A DNA stretch of 64,000 bases from the NCBI GenBank assembly GCA_963781675.1, contig CAWAGF010000006.1, positions 584,838 to 648,837 on the forward strand, in the 5' to 3' direction. A program made the translations under genes and the position numbers. Positions within the stretch are counted from its first letter, which is position 1, and the number at the start of each line of letters is the position of its first letter. The notes beneath the pieces were generated by a model. The model worked only from the letters and a program-made list of their open reading frames with translations. It had not been told where the DNA came from and ran no database searches. Positions 7,911 to 15,654 of this stretch are shown piece after piece. Source of the stretch: SCTD01 sp963781675 (GTDB lineage: Bacteria > Actinomycetota > Actinomycetes > Mycobacteriales > SCTD01).

Positions 7911-9650
7911 TCAGGGCGCCGCGCGGTCCACCGCCGCCGCGGCCAGCAGCTCCTCCGCGTGCCCCCGTGCGAGCCCGGTGTCCACGCCCGCCAGCATCCG
8001 GGACAGCTCGGCCACCCGCTCCGTGTCGTCGAGCGTCACCACGCCGCTGCGCGTCACCGACCCGTCGCTGGCCTTGACGACCTGCAGGTGCCGGTCCGCG
8101 AACGCCGCCACCTGCGGCAGGTGCGTCACCACGACGACCTGGTGGTCGCGGGCGAGCCGGGCCAGCCGCCGCCCGACCTCGACGGCCGCCTTGCCGCCGA
8201 CGCCCGCGTCCACCTCGTCGAACACCATGAGCGGCACCGGGTCCGACCCGGCGAAGACGACCTCGACCGCGAGCATCACGCGCGACAGCTCACCGCCGGA
8301 GGCCCCCTTCTGCAGCGCCCGCGCCGGCGCCCCCGGGTGCGGCTCGAGCAGCAGCTCGACGTCGTCGACGCCGTCGGCGGTGGCGGCCAGTCGCCGCTGA
8401 CCGACGGGCAGCCCGTCCGGCTCGTCCCGCTGGGTCACCAGCGCGCTGACCTTCGCGTGGGGCATCGCCAGGTCGGTCAGCTCAGCGCTGACGGCCTTGC
8501 CGAACCGCCCAGCGGCTTTGCCTCGCGCGTCGCTCAGCCGCTGCGCGAGCCCGCCGAGGGAGGCCTCCAGCGCGACGTCCTGCTCCTGGAGCGCGGCGAT
8601 CCGGTCGTCCGCGCCGTCCAGCTCGAGCAGCCGGTCGCTGGCCCGTGCGGCCCAGGCGAGCACGGCGTCGAGGTCGTCCACCCCGTGCCGCCGCACCAGG
8701 GCGGTCAGCACGGCGAGCCGCTCCTGGGCGACGGACAGCCGTACCGGGTCCGCGTCCACCGAGGCCAGGTAGCTCGACAGCTCCAGCGCCACGTCCGTCA
8801 CCAGGTGGCCCAGCTCGGCCAGCCGACTGGCAAGCGCCCCGAGCAGGGCGTCGTGGCCGGCCGCGCCGTCCAGGGCCCGGCGAGCAGCGGTGACCAGCGA
8901 CAGCGCGTCGCCCGCGTCCGGCGCGGCCTCGTCCCCGGTCAGCGCCTGCGCGGCTGTCGCCGCCGCGGCGCGCAGGTCGTCGGCGTTGGCCAGCCGCTCG
9001 ATCTCGGCCACCAGCGCGAGGTCCTCCCCCGCCAGCGGCTCCGCGGCCTCGACCTCGGCCAGCCCGAGCCGCAGCAGCTCCGCCTCGCGGGCCCGCTCGG
9101 CGGCCTCCGCACGCAGCTGCTCCAGCGTGGCCCGTACGTCCCGCCAGCGCACCCACTCTGCGGCGAACCGCTCCCGCAGCGCGGTGACGGCCTCACCGGC
9201 GTAGCGGTCCAGGGCTGCGCGCTGCTGCGCCGGCTTGAGCAGCCGCTGCTGGTCGCTCTGCCCGTGCAGCGCCATGACCTGCTCGCCGAGCTCGCCCAGC
9301 ACCCCGACGGGGACGCTGCGCCCGCCGAGGTGCGCGCGGGAGCGGCCGTCGCTGCCGACGGTGCGGCTCACGAGCAGGGCGTCGTCGTCGAGCTCGGCGC
9401 CGGCGTCGGTCGCCCGGGTCACCGCCGGGTGGTGGGCGGGCAGGAGCAGGCGGCCCTCCACCAGCGCGCGCTCGGCGCCGGGCCGGACCCGCCCGGCGTC
9501 GCTGCGCCCGCCGAACAGCAGGCTCAGCCCCTGCACGACCATCGTCTTGCCGGCGCCGGTCTCGCCGGTCACCACCGTCAGCCCGGGGCCGAGCTGCAGG
9601 ACGGCGTCGTCGATCACGCCGAGCCCGCGGATGCGCATCTCCTCCAGCAC
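7911..9650 (-). CDS. recN: DNA repair ATPase RecN
   Basis: An SMC-like ATPase of 579 aa acting in double-strand break repair. The Walker A GETGAGKTMVVQGLSLLFGG is near residue 30, a long Ala/Arg/Leu-rich coiled coil fills the middle, and the C-terminal lobe shows the ABC signature GASGGELSRVMLA and Walker B VFDEVDAGVGG. The chosen start is GTG 9650 (LEEMRIRGLGVIDDA), the usual N terminus; longer open sequence upstream overlaps nadK and does not look like RecN. A LexA-type box sits 16 bp before this start, consistent with the SOS control of recN known in other bacteria. Confidence 0.9.
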   Translation of the reverse strand: MLEEMRIRGLGVIDDAVLQLGPGLTVVTGETGAGKTMVVQGLSLLFGGRSDAGRVRPGAERALVEGRLLLPAHHPAVTRATDAGAELDDDALLVSRTVGSDGRSRAHLGGRSVPVGVLGELGEQVMALHGQSDQQRLLKPAQQRAALDRYAGEAVTALRERFAAEWVRWRDVRATLEQLRAEAAERAREAELLRLGLAEVEAAEPLAGEDLALVAEIERLANADDLRAAAATAAQALTGDEAAPDAGDALSLVTAARRALDGAAGHDALLGALASRLAELGHLVTDVALELSSYLASVDADPVRLSVAQERLAVLTALVRRHGVDDLDAVLAWAARASDRLLELDGADDRIAALQEQDVALEASLGGLAQRLSDARGKAAGRFGKAVSAELTDLAMPHAKVSALVTQRDEPDGLPVGQRRLAATADGVDDVELLLEPHPGAPARALQKGASGGELSRVMLAVEVVFAGSDPVPLMVFDEVDAGVGGKAAVEVGRRLARLARDHQVVVVTHLPQVAAFADRHLQVVKASDGSVTRSGVVTLDDTERVAELSRMLAGVDTGLARGHAEELLAAAAVDRAAP

Positions 9651-9665
9651 GGCTCCACCTCCGAC

Positions 9666-9681
9666 TCGCTCGTGCGTTCGA
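9666..9681. promoter_or_regulatory. Candidate LexA (SOS) box before recN
   Basis: TCGCTC-GTGC-GTTCGA matches the actinobacterial SOS palindrome TCGAAC-N4-GTTCGA at 10 of 12 positions. It lies between the nadK stop and the recN start, 16 bp from the latter, the right place for a repressor site on a recN-specific promoter. Confidence 0.55.
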
Positions 9682-9684
9682 AGA

Positions 9685-10593
9685 CTAGGCCGGGGGTCGG
9701 ACGTTCTCCCGCGCGCCACGCCAGCCCTCCACAGGCAGCGCGAACTTCCTGACGAGGGTGTCGGTGAAGGGCTTGCCTCGGGTGCGTGCCAGCAGGACAG
9801 GGTCGGTCCCCCGCCTCACCTCGACGCGCGCCCCGTGCGGGAGGTCGCGCGTGCGCCGGCCGTCGCACGCGACCACCCCCGTCGTCCCGCTCGGCAGCAC
9901 GTCGAGCGCGATCACCGACGTGGGCGCGGCGACCAGCGGCCGGGCGAACAGGGCGTGCGCGCTGATCGGCACGACGAGCAGCGCCTCCACCGTCGGCCAC
10001 ACCACGGGACCGCCGGCCGAGAACGCGTACGCCGTGGAGCCGGTGGGCGTGGCAGCCACGACGCCGTCGCAGCCCCAGCGCGACAGCGGTCGTCCGTCGA
10101 CCTCGACGAGCAGCTCGAGCATCCGCTCGCGCGCGGCCTTCTCCACGCTGCACTCGTTCAGCGCCCAGCCGGTGTCGACGACCTCCCCGTCGACCAGCAC
10201 GTCGACGTCGAGGGTCATCCGCTGCTCGACCTCGTAGTCGCGGTCCAGGACGCGGTCCAGGGTGAGGTCGAGGTCGGCGGACTCGGCCTCGGCCAGGAAG
10301 CCGACCCGCCCGAGGTTCACGCCGAGCAGCGGTACCGCCGCCGCACGCGCCAGCTCCGCCGCGCGCAGGATCGAGCCGTCCCCGCCCAGCACGAGCACCA
10401 GCTCCGCGCCGGCGGCGGAGCCCGGGCCGCCGTCGCAGTGCTCGATCCCGGTGAGCCCGATGTCGGCGGCCTCCTGCTGGAGGACCCGCACCGTCACCCC
10501 GGCGTCCTGCAGCCGGTGCGCCGCGTGCCGGGCGGCCTCGGCGATGTCGGGGCGCCCGGTGTGGGCCAGCAGCAGGACCGAGCGCGTCGTCAC
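9685..10593 (-). CDS. nadK: NAD kinase
   Basis: A 302-aa ATP-dependent kinase that makes NADP from NAD. The family motifs are all present: LVLGGDGSILRAAELA (the GGDG active-site loop), GVNLGRVGFLAEAE, TPTGSTAYAFSAGGPVV and the C-terminal VRRGTDPVLL. The GTG at 10593 (TTRSVLLLAHTGRPDIAE) is preceded by AGAAGG at good spacing and gives the standard N terminus. It follows tlyA after 13 bp and precedes recN, the conserved actinobacterial order. Confidence 0.92.
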   Translation of the reverse strand: MTTRSVLLLAHTGRPDIAEAARHAAHRLQDAGVTVRVLQQEAADIGLTGIEHCDGGPGSAAGAELVLVLGGDGSILRAAELARAAAVPLLGVNLGRVGFLAEAESADLDLTLDRVLDRDYEVEQRMTLDVDVLVDGEVVDTGWALNECSVEKAARERMLELLVEVDGRPLSRWGCDGVVAATPTGSTAYAFSAGGPVVWPTVEALLVVPISAHALFARPLVAAPTSVIALDVLPSGTTGVVACDGRRTRDLPHGARVEVRRGTDPVLLARTRGKPFTDTLVRKFALPVEGWRGARENVRPPA

Positions 10594-10606
10594 GCCCCCG
10601 ACCTTC

Positions 10607-11392
10607 TCACTGCGGCCCCTCCGCAACCGCCCGCAGGAGCAGCTCCTCCTCCAGCGGCGGAGCGTCGGTGGTCAGCCACAGGAAGTACTCCACGTTCCCG
10701 CTCGGCCCCGGCAGCGGACTGGCCGTCACCGCCCGGACTCCCAGGCCGAGCTCGGCGGCCTGCGCCGCCACGCCCCGTACCGCCTCCGCCCGCAGGCCGG
10801 GGTCGCGCACCACTCCGCCGCTCGGCAGCCGCTCCTTGCCGACCTCGAACTGCGGCTTGACCATCGGCAGCAGGTCGGCGCCCGGCCGGCAGCAGCCCAC
10901 CAGCGCGGGCAGCACCAGCCCGAGCGGGATGAACGACAGGTCGCTCACCACCAGGTCGACCGGCTCGTCGAGCGTCAGCGACCGGACGTTCGTGCGGTCC
11001 AGCACCGTCACCCGCTCGTCGGTCTGCAGCGACCAGGCCAGCTGCCCGTAGCCGACGTCGGCCGCCACCACGTGCCCCGCCCCGCGCCGCAGCAGCACGT
11101 CGGTGAAGCCGCCCGTGGACGCACCGGCGTCGAGCACCCGCTTGCCCGCGGGGTCGTACCCGAACGCGTCCAGCGCCCCGGCCAGCTTGTGCCCGCCACG
11201 ACTGACGTACGAGGGCCCCGCCGGCTGGTCCACCAGCAGTGGGGTCGCCGCCTCTACAGCAGTCGCCGGCTTGGTGGCGACGGTGCCGGCGACCTTCACC
11301 AGTCCGGCGGCGACCAGCTCCGCGGCCTGCTCCCGGCTGCGGGCGAGGCCACGACGGACGAGCTCGGCGTCAAGGCGCGCGCGGCGGGCCAG
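10607..11392 (-). CDS. tlyA: TlyA-type rRNA 2'-O-methyltransferase, probable CTG start
   Basis: A SAM-dependent methyltransferase of about 261 aa that in mycobacteria 2'-O-methylates 16S and 23S rRNA and confers capreomycin susceptibility. The N-terminal S4 domain reads ARRARLDAELVRRGLARSRE and continues EQAAELVAAGLVKVAG. The Rossmann part shows VLDAGASTGGFTDVLLRRGA, SDLSFIPLGLVLPALV and the LPMVKPQFEVGKE catalytic region. No ATG, GTG or TTG gives a full S4 domain: the first canonical start (GTG 11299) would delete it. CTG at 11392, 1 bp after the stop of the upstream 54-aa gene, gives normal length. Start is therefore inferred; a sequence error is the alternative. Confidence 0.85.
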   Translation of the reverse strand: MARRARLDAELVRRGLARSREQAAELVAAGLVKVAGTVATKPATAVEAATPLLVDQPAGPSYVSRGGHKLAGALDAFGYDPAGKRVLDAGASTGGFTDVLLRRGAGHVVAADVGYGQLAWSLQTDERVTVLDRTNVRSLTLDEPVDLVVSDLSFIPLGLVLPALVGCCRPGADLLPMVKPQFEVGKERLPSGGVVRDPGLRAEAVRGVAAQAAELGLGVRAVTASPLPGPSGNVEYFLWLTTDAPPLEEELLLRAVAEGPQ

Positions 11393-11393
11393 C

Positions 11394-11558
11394 TCAGGCC
11401 TCGTCGAGCGTGGCCAGCGCGTCCTGCAGCAGCCGGTGCACCTCGTCGAAGACCTCGACGTGCTCGGCGGTCGGCCGGTCCTCGAGCCCGTCCAGCCGGC
11501 TGAGGGCGGCGACCACGGCCGGCGGCTCGCCCGCGGCGACGGTGTCGGCCCCGGTCAC
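11394..11558 (-). CDS. 54-aa conserved-looking acidic small protein upstream of tlyA
   Basis: A short gene of 54 codons, GTG 11558 to TGA 11394. The protein begins VTGADTVAAGEPPAVVAAL and ends VHRLLQDALATLDEA. It is acidic and predicted as two amphipathic helices. Its start overlaps the stop of the phasin-like gene (GTGA) and tlyA begins 1 bp after its stop, so three genes are tightly coupled. I recognise no family. Similar short ORFs occur before tlyA in other actinobacteria as far as I recall, but I cannot check this. Confidence 0.65.
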   Translation of the reverse strand: MTGADTVAAGEPPAVVAALSRLDGLEDRPTAEHVEVFDEVHRLLQDALATLDEA

Positions 11559-12082
11559 GCGCCGGCCTTCGTGGCAGGCGCCTTCTTCGCAGGCGCCTTC
11601 TTCGTAGGCGCCGTCTTCGTAGGCGCCTTCTTCGCAGGCGCCGTCTTGGCAGGCGCCTTGGCCGCCGCGGGTTGGCCGGGGGTCTTGGCTGCCGAGCTGG
11701 ACGCCGCGCCCGCCCCGCCGCCGCCGCCGGACGCGCCTGCCTTCGCACCAGACTCTGCGCCCGCCCCGCCGCCGCCGGCTCCACGGCTCTCCGCCAGCTG
11801 CGCCTCCAGCGTCCGCACCCGCTGCGTCAGCTCGGTAACCTCGTCCGCGCTGGCCAGCCCGACGCGGCCGAGCGCCCGGTCGACCTCGAAGCCGACCAGG
11901 GCCACGACCGCCTCCCGGTTCTGCCGCGTCTGCGACAGCAGGTCCTCGGCCAGCGAGCTGACCTGCTCCGCCGCCGCCTCACCGGACGCGACCAGCGCCT
12001 TCGCGGCGTCCAGCGCCCGCTGGCGGGTGACCTCGGTGACGCCCCCGGCCAGGGCCAGGTAGCTCTTCAGCGCATCGCGCAC
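11555..12082 (-). CDS. Phasin-like coiled-coil protein with histone H1-like Ala/Lys/Pro tail
   Basis: A 175-aa protein in three parts. Residues 1-75 (RDALKSYLALAGGVTEVTRQ, then ASGEAAAEQVSSLAEDLLSQ) are helical and resemble the polyhydroxyalkanoate-granule-associated/phasin-like family. Residues 76-100 (TELTQRVRTLEAQLAE) form a coiled coil. Residues 100-175 are a Gly/Ala/Ser linker and a basic tail of repeated PAKKAPTK and PAKTAPAK units, as in bacterial histone H1-like proteins. The tail predicts binding to nucleic acid or polyphosphate; the family name alone should not be taken to mean PHA storage. It heads the 54-aa/tlyA/nadK run. Confidence 0.75.
   Translation of the reverse strand: MRDALKSYLALAGGVTEVTRQRALDAAKALVASGEAAAEQVSSLAEDLLSQTRQNREAVVALVGFEVDRALGRVGLASADEVTELTQRVRTLEAQLAESRGAGGGGAGAESGAKAGASGGGGGAGAASSSAAKTPGQPAAAKAPAKTAPAKKAPTKTAPTKKAPAKKAPATKAGA
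11571..11665. repeat. Tandem repeats encoding the Lys/Ala/Pro tail
   Basis: About six imperfect direct repeats with a GGCGCCTTCTTCG(C/T)A core at 15-bp spacing lie at the 3' end of the phasin-like gene. Each encodes one K-A-P-A/T-K type unit, and variants (GCCGTCTTCGTA, GCCGTCTTGGCA) alternate. Copy number is likely to vary between strains. Confidence 0.75.
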
Positions 12083-12198
12083 GGCGTGTACCCCTGTCGC
12101 TCGACGAGGCCCGGACGGTACCGCGGGATGCTCGGCCGCCAGGGCTAGCGTGATCCGGCGCGCATCGGGAAGGGGCGCGCGGACGAGGGGAGGTGGGC

Positions 12199-12546
12199 GT
12201 GGCGTCGGTCCAGGAGTGCGAGCGCGCCCTCATGTCGCTCGCGGAAAGGCTGGCTGCCGTCGACCCCGACGTGCGCGCGAAGTACGTCGTGCAGCGAACG
12301 CTGGCCTGCCGGGTGCCCGACCTCGGTGTGGTGTTCCTCGCGACGCTGAACGACGAGGGCATCGAGGAGCTGCGCTGCACGGACGGGCGCGACACTGACG
12401 GCGCCCAGGTGCGGCTCGCGGCCGAGAGCGACGACCTGGTGGCCCTGCTCGAGGGGGAGCTGTCACCGCCCGTGGCCTGGGCGACAGGACGGCTGAAGGT
12501 GCAGGCCAGCCCGCTCGACCTGCTGAAGCTCCGCGCCCTGCTCTGA
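12199..12546 (+). CDS. SCP2 sterol-binding-domain-like protein
   Basis: A 115-aa protein with an SCP2-like fold: N-terminal helix CERALMSLAERLAAVDPDVR, strands RTLACRVPDLGVVFLATL and the closing PVAWATGRLKVQASPLDLLK that forms the lipid-pocket lid in this family. A ligand cannot be predicted. Two in-frame GTG codons (12193 and 12199) are possible; the second is chosen because GAGGGGAGG (12185-12193) is then at normal spacing. It diverges from the phasin-like gene. A TAGCGT at about 12145 could be the -10. Confidence 0.75.
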   Translation: MASVQECERALMSLAERLAAVDPDVRAKYVVQRTLACRVPDLGVVFLATLNDEGIEELRCTDGRDTDGAQVRLAAESDDLVALLEGELSPPVAWATGRLKVQASPLDLLKLRALL

Positions 12547-12568
12547 AGACCGGGCCTGCGGCCGGACG

Positions 12569-13570
12569 TCACCGCAAGGCGAGCGGCACTCCGCGGTCCG
12601 CGCTCGCCCAGGCCAGCGCGCAGAGCGCCCGGATCCCGTCGTCCGTGTCCCGGTCGCCGGACAGCGAGCCGTCCGTCGCGCGTGCCGTGGCCGCCCTGCA
12701 GCGTGCGGTCTCACCGTCGACCTCGACCTCAGGCTGAGGCTCGAGGAGGCCGCGCAGGTCGCTGCTCACGTACGTGGGACGGCTTCCGGCCGGCGCCGCG
12801 AGCAGCCCGGGCAACCCGACCACTCCGGTGAGGACGAGCAGGCTGTCGGCCCCGCCGCGCACCGCCCCCAGCACGTCGGTGTCCAGCCGGTCCCCCACGA
12901 CCAGCGGTCGCTGCGCCCCCACGCGCTCGACCGACGCCCGGTGCAGGGACGGGTCGGGCTTGCCGGAGACGAGCGGCTCTCGACCGGTCACCAGCCGGAG
13001 GGCCGCGACGAACGCCCCGTTGCCGGGCAGCGGCCCCCTCGTCGTCGGCAGCGTGGCGTCGGTGTTGCCGGCAACCCAGAGCGCCCCCCGGTGCAGCGCC
13101 ACGGCCGCCTCGGCCAGGTCCGCCCACGACGTCTCCGGCGCCAGCCCCTGCACAACGGCCGCCGGGCCCGCCTGGCCGGCCTGGTCCACCGTGCGCACCG
13201 GCACCATCCCGGCGCGGCGGACCTCCTCCGCCAGCGCGTCTGTCCCGACCACGAGCACGGCCGAGCCGTTCGGCAGGTGCTCGGCCAGCGTCCGGCCGGC
13301 CGCCTGGGCGCTGGTGACCACCTCGTCCGGGCCGGTCGGGATGTCGAGCGCGCTGAGCTTGTCCGCCACGGCGACCGGCGTGCGGGAGGCGTTGTTCGTG
13401 ACGTAGGCGAAGCGCATGCCCGCTGCCCGCGCCGCCGCGACGCTGGGCGCGGCGTGCGGCACCGGCTCGTCGGCGAGGTACAGCACGCCGTCCAGGTCGC
13501 ACAGCGCAGCGTCGTACGCCTCCGCCAGCGGCCGGTCGCAGGAGCCGAGGCCCCGCCCGCGCTCGGTCAG
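12569..13570 (-). CDS. HAD-superfamily phosphatase (NagD-like), probable CTG start
   Basis: A haloacid-dehalogenase hydrolase of 333 aa, subclass IIA. Motif I is CDLDGVLYLADEPVP with the Asp nucleophile, motif II is YVTNNASRTP, and motifs III/IV are SGKPDPSLHRA and VVGDRLDTDVLGA. Such enzymes dephosphorylate small phosphoesters; the substrate is unknown. The C-terminal 60 residues (EPQPEVEVDGETARC onward) are an extra domain with no clear match. No ATG/GTG/TTG precedes motif I outside the upstream gene; CTG at 13570 overlaps the TPR stop as CTGA, mirroring the GTGA couplings nearby, so I propose it as start. Confidence 0.8.
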   Translation of the reverse strand: MTERGRGLGSCDRPLAEAYDAALCDLDGVLYLADEPVPHAAPSVAAARAAGMRFAYVTNNASRTPVAVADKLSALDIPTGPDEVVTSAQAAGRTLAEHLPNGSAVLVVGTDALAEEVRRAGMVPVRTVDQAGQAGPAAVVQGLAPETSWADLAEAAVALHRGALWVAGNTDATLPTTRGPLPGNGAFVAALRLVTGREPLVSGKPDPSLHRASVERVGAQRPLVVGDRLDTDVLGAVRGGADSLLVLTGVVGLPGLLAAPAGSRPTYVSSDLRGLLEPQPEVEVDGETARCRAATARATDGSLSGDRDTDDGIRALCALAWASADRGVPLALR

Positions 13571-14046
13571 CGCTGGGCGGCGGTCAGCGCGGCCCGCGCT
13601 CCGCGCAGGGCGAGCGAGTAGTGCTGCACGTCCGGGCGCATCGCGGCGGCCAGGGCCAGGTGCTCGACGGCGGACTTGAGGTCGCCGGCCTTGGTGGCCG
13701 CGAGCCCCAGCCCGAACTGCGCGTAGTCGTCCGCCGGGTCGATGCTGATGATCCACTCGTAGTTCGCGACCGACTCGGTGTACATCCCGGCGTTGAACTG
13801 GGCGCGTGCCAGCGCCTCGCGGATCGCCCGCGACTCCGGCTCGGCCTGAGCGCAGTGGCTGAGCAGCTGGACCGCCGCGCTGGTCTCACCGGCGTCCAGC
13901 AGGTCGCACCCGCGGACGTACCAGTCGTAGACCTCACCCGACGGCACGACGTCCGGCGGCGGCGGAGGCAGCTCGGCGAACGGCTTCGGGCGCTCCTCGT
14001 CCGGGGCGCGCGGGTCGTACCTGGGGTCGTACCGGCTCTCAGACAC
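13567..14046 (-). CDS. TPR-repeat protein
   Basis: A 159-aa cytoplasmic protein. A disordered Pro-rich N terminus (YDPRYDPRAPDEERPKPFAE, then LPPPPPDVVPSGEVY) precedes about three TPR-like helical pairs: GCDLLDAGETSAAVQLLSHC, NAGMYTESVANYEWIISIDP and TKAGDLKSAVEHLALAAAM. TPR proteins are protein-binding scaffolds. The GTG start at 14046 follows a strong GAGGAGG at 5 bp. It is coupled to the HAD gene and diverges from DUF1015. Confidence 0.8.
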   Translation of the reverse strand: MSESRYDPRYDPRAPDEERPKPFAELPPPPPDVVPSGEVYDWYVRGCDLLDAGETSAAVQLLSHCAQAEPESRAIREALARAQFNAGMYTESVANYEWIISIDPADDYAQFGLGLAATKAGDLKSAVEHLALAAAMRPDVQHYSLALRGARAALTAAQR

Positions 14047-14109
14047 GCAGCCTCCTCCTCTGGGTCGTCCTCGTCGTACGGGATGGAGCCGCACCTCTAG
14101 TCTCGCCGC

Positions 14110-15483
14110 ATGAGCGCCGGCAACCACCAGAACGGGCCTGCGCCCGAAGACCCCGCTACGGGTCCCGCCTCGTCCTCCGTCCCCCGCCCGAGCGGGTTGG
14201 TCCTGTCGCCCTTCCGGGCGCTGCGCTACGACACCGACCGCGCAAGCGACCTGTTCGCGCTGACCTCCCCGCCGTACGACGTCATCGACGCCGACGGGGT
14301 GGCCGCGCTCGAGGCAGCGAGCGAGCACAACGTCGTACGCCTCATCCTCCCACGCGAAGGAGCCGATCCGGGACAGGACCGCTACGCGGCGGCCGCGGCG
14401 ACCCTCGAGCGGTGGCGCGCCGAGGGCGTGCTCGTGCCGGACGCCGAGCCTGCGCTGTACGTCTACGAGCAAGCCGACACGCAGGCGGGGCCGGACGGCC
14501 ACGTGCAGCGCGGGCTGCTCGGCGCCCTCGCGCTGACTCCCCCCGAGGACGAGGTCGTGCTGCCGCACGAGAACACGATGGCCGGCCCGGTCAGCGACCG
14601 GCTCGCCCTCTACACGGCCGTGGACGCCGACCTCGAGCCGATCTTCCTGGTGTACGACGGGGGCGGCGCCGCGAGCCGCGCGGTCGCCTCGGTGGACCAG
14701 CCCGGCGGGGCGCCGACCCTGCTGGTCGACACGAGGCTCGCGGACGGCCTGCGCCACCGGCTTTGGGCGATCACCGATCCGCAGGTGCTCGCCGACGTGG
14801 CCGCCGACCTGCTGCCGCGCAAGGCGCTCATCGCCGACGGCCACCACCGGTACGCCACCTACCTGCGCCGCCAGGCCGACCGCCACGCCGGCGGGTACGG
14901 CGCGGGCGCGTGGGACAGCGGGCTGTGCCTGCTCGTGGACGCGACGGCCTTCGGGCCGCAGGTGCACCCGATCCACCGCTACGTCCCCGGCGTCGATGCC
15001 GACCAGCTGGCGGAGCGCAGCGCTGCCGGTGCTGCCGTCCGCCAGCTCAGCGGTGGGCTCGACGACGCGCTGGCGGCGCTGCAGGAGGCCGGCGGCCCCG
15101 GCTCCGCCTTCCTGCTCGTGGCCGGCGACGGCAGCCGCATCCACCTCGTCACCGAACCCGACCCCGCCCGGCTCGCCGCGGCCGTCCCGCCGGAGCGGTC
15201 CGCCGCCTGGGCCGCCCTGGACGTGAGCGTGCTGCACGCCTACCTCGTGACGGCGCTCTGGGGGCTGACCGACGACATCGAGCACGTCGGCTACGAGCAC
15301 GACGTCGAGGGCGCGCTGGCCGCGGCCGCGCGCACCGGCGGCACCGCGGTCCTGCTGAACCCGACGCCGGTCGAGGCCGTCGCGCAGGTGGCCGGGTCCG
15401 GCGAGCGGATGCCCCGCAAGTCGACGCTGTTCACGCCGAAGCCGGCGACGGGGCTGGTCATCCGCGACCACCGCGACACATAG
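14110..15483 (+). CDS. DUF1015-family protein
   Basis: A 457-aa protein of the DUF1015 family. Landmarks are LVLSPFRALRYDTD near residue 40, SPPYDVIDADGVAALE, the conserved VVRLILPREGADPGQDRY, ALIADGHHRYATYLR (near residue 245) and the C-terminal AGERMPRKSTLFTPKP-like segment. The family is widespread and is often annotated as HTH-type by mistake; its biochemical role is not known. An unstructured Pro-rich stretch of about 35 residues precedes the domain. TAGTCT at 14098-14103 ends 6 bp before the ATG, so the mRNA may be leaderless. Confidence 0.8.
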   Translation: MSAGNHQNGPAPEDPATGPASSSVPRPSGLVLSPFRALRYDTDRASDLFALTSPPYDVIDADGVAALEAASEHNVVRLILPREGADPGQDRYAAAAATLERWRAEGVLVPDAEPALYVYEQADTQAGPDGHVQRGLLGALALTPPEDEVVLPHENTMAGPVSDRLALYTAVDADLEPIFLVYDGGGAASRAVASVDQPGGAPTLLVDTRLADGLRHRLWAITDPQVLADVAADLLPRKALIADGHHRYATYLRRQADRHAGGYGAGAWDSGLCLLVDATAFGPQVHPIHRYVPGVDADQLAERSAAGAAVRQLSGGLDDALAALQEAGGPGSAFLLVAGDGSRIHLVTEPDPARLAAAVPPERSAAWAALDVSVLHAYLVTALWGLTDDIEHVGYEHDVEGALAAAARTGGTAVLLNPTPVEAVAQVAGSGERMPRKSTLFTPKPATGLVIRDHRDT

Positions 15484-15508
15484 CCCGGAGTGCCAGCGCC
15501 GCGGCACG

Positions 15509-15650
15509 CGGTAGACGCGGGACACCGGTAGACAGCCGGACCCGGTAGACGCCGAGCCGGTGGACCGGCGCGGACCCGGTAGGACACCGAGCCGGTGGAC
15601 GCCGAGCCGGTGGACGCCGAGCCGGTGGACGCCGAGCCGGTGACCCGGCG
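15509..15650. repeat. 15-bp tandem repeat array between convergent genes
   Basis: The unit GCCGAGCCGGTGGAC occurs perfectly or nearly so at 15586-15600, 15601-15615, 15616-15630 and 15631-15645. A further copy lies at 15551-15565, and degenerate CCGGTAGAC variants extend back to about 15509. The array fills the gap between the 3' ends of DUF1015 and the SSB-like gene. It has no start codon or terminator structure that I can see. Confidence 0.8.
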
Positions 15651-15654
15651 CGTA

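Noticed and set aside
11299..11301. GTG at 11299 as the tlyA start
   Set aside because: It would remove the S4 RNA-binding domain whose sequence continues in frame upstream to CTG 11392.
15484..15654. CRISPR array
   Set aside because: Units are 15 bp and contiguous with no spacers, and no cas genes occur in the window.
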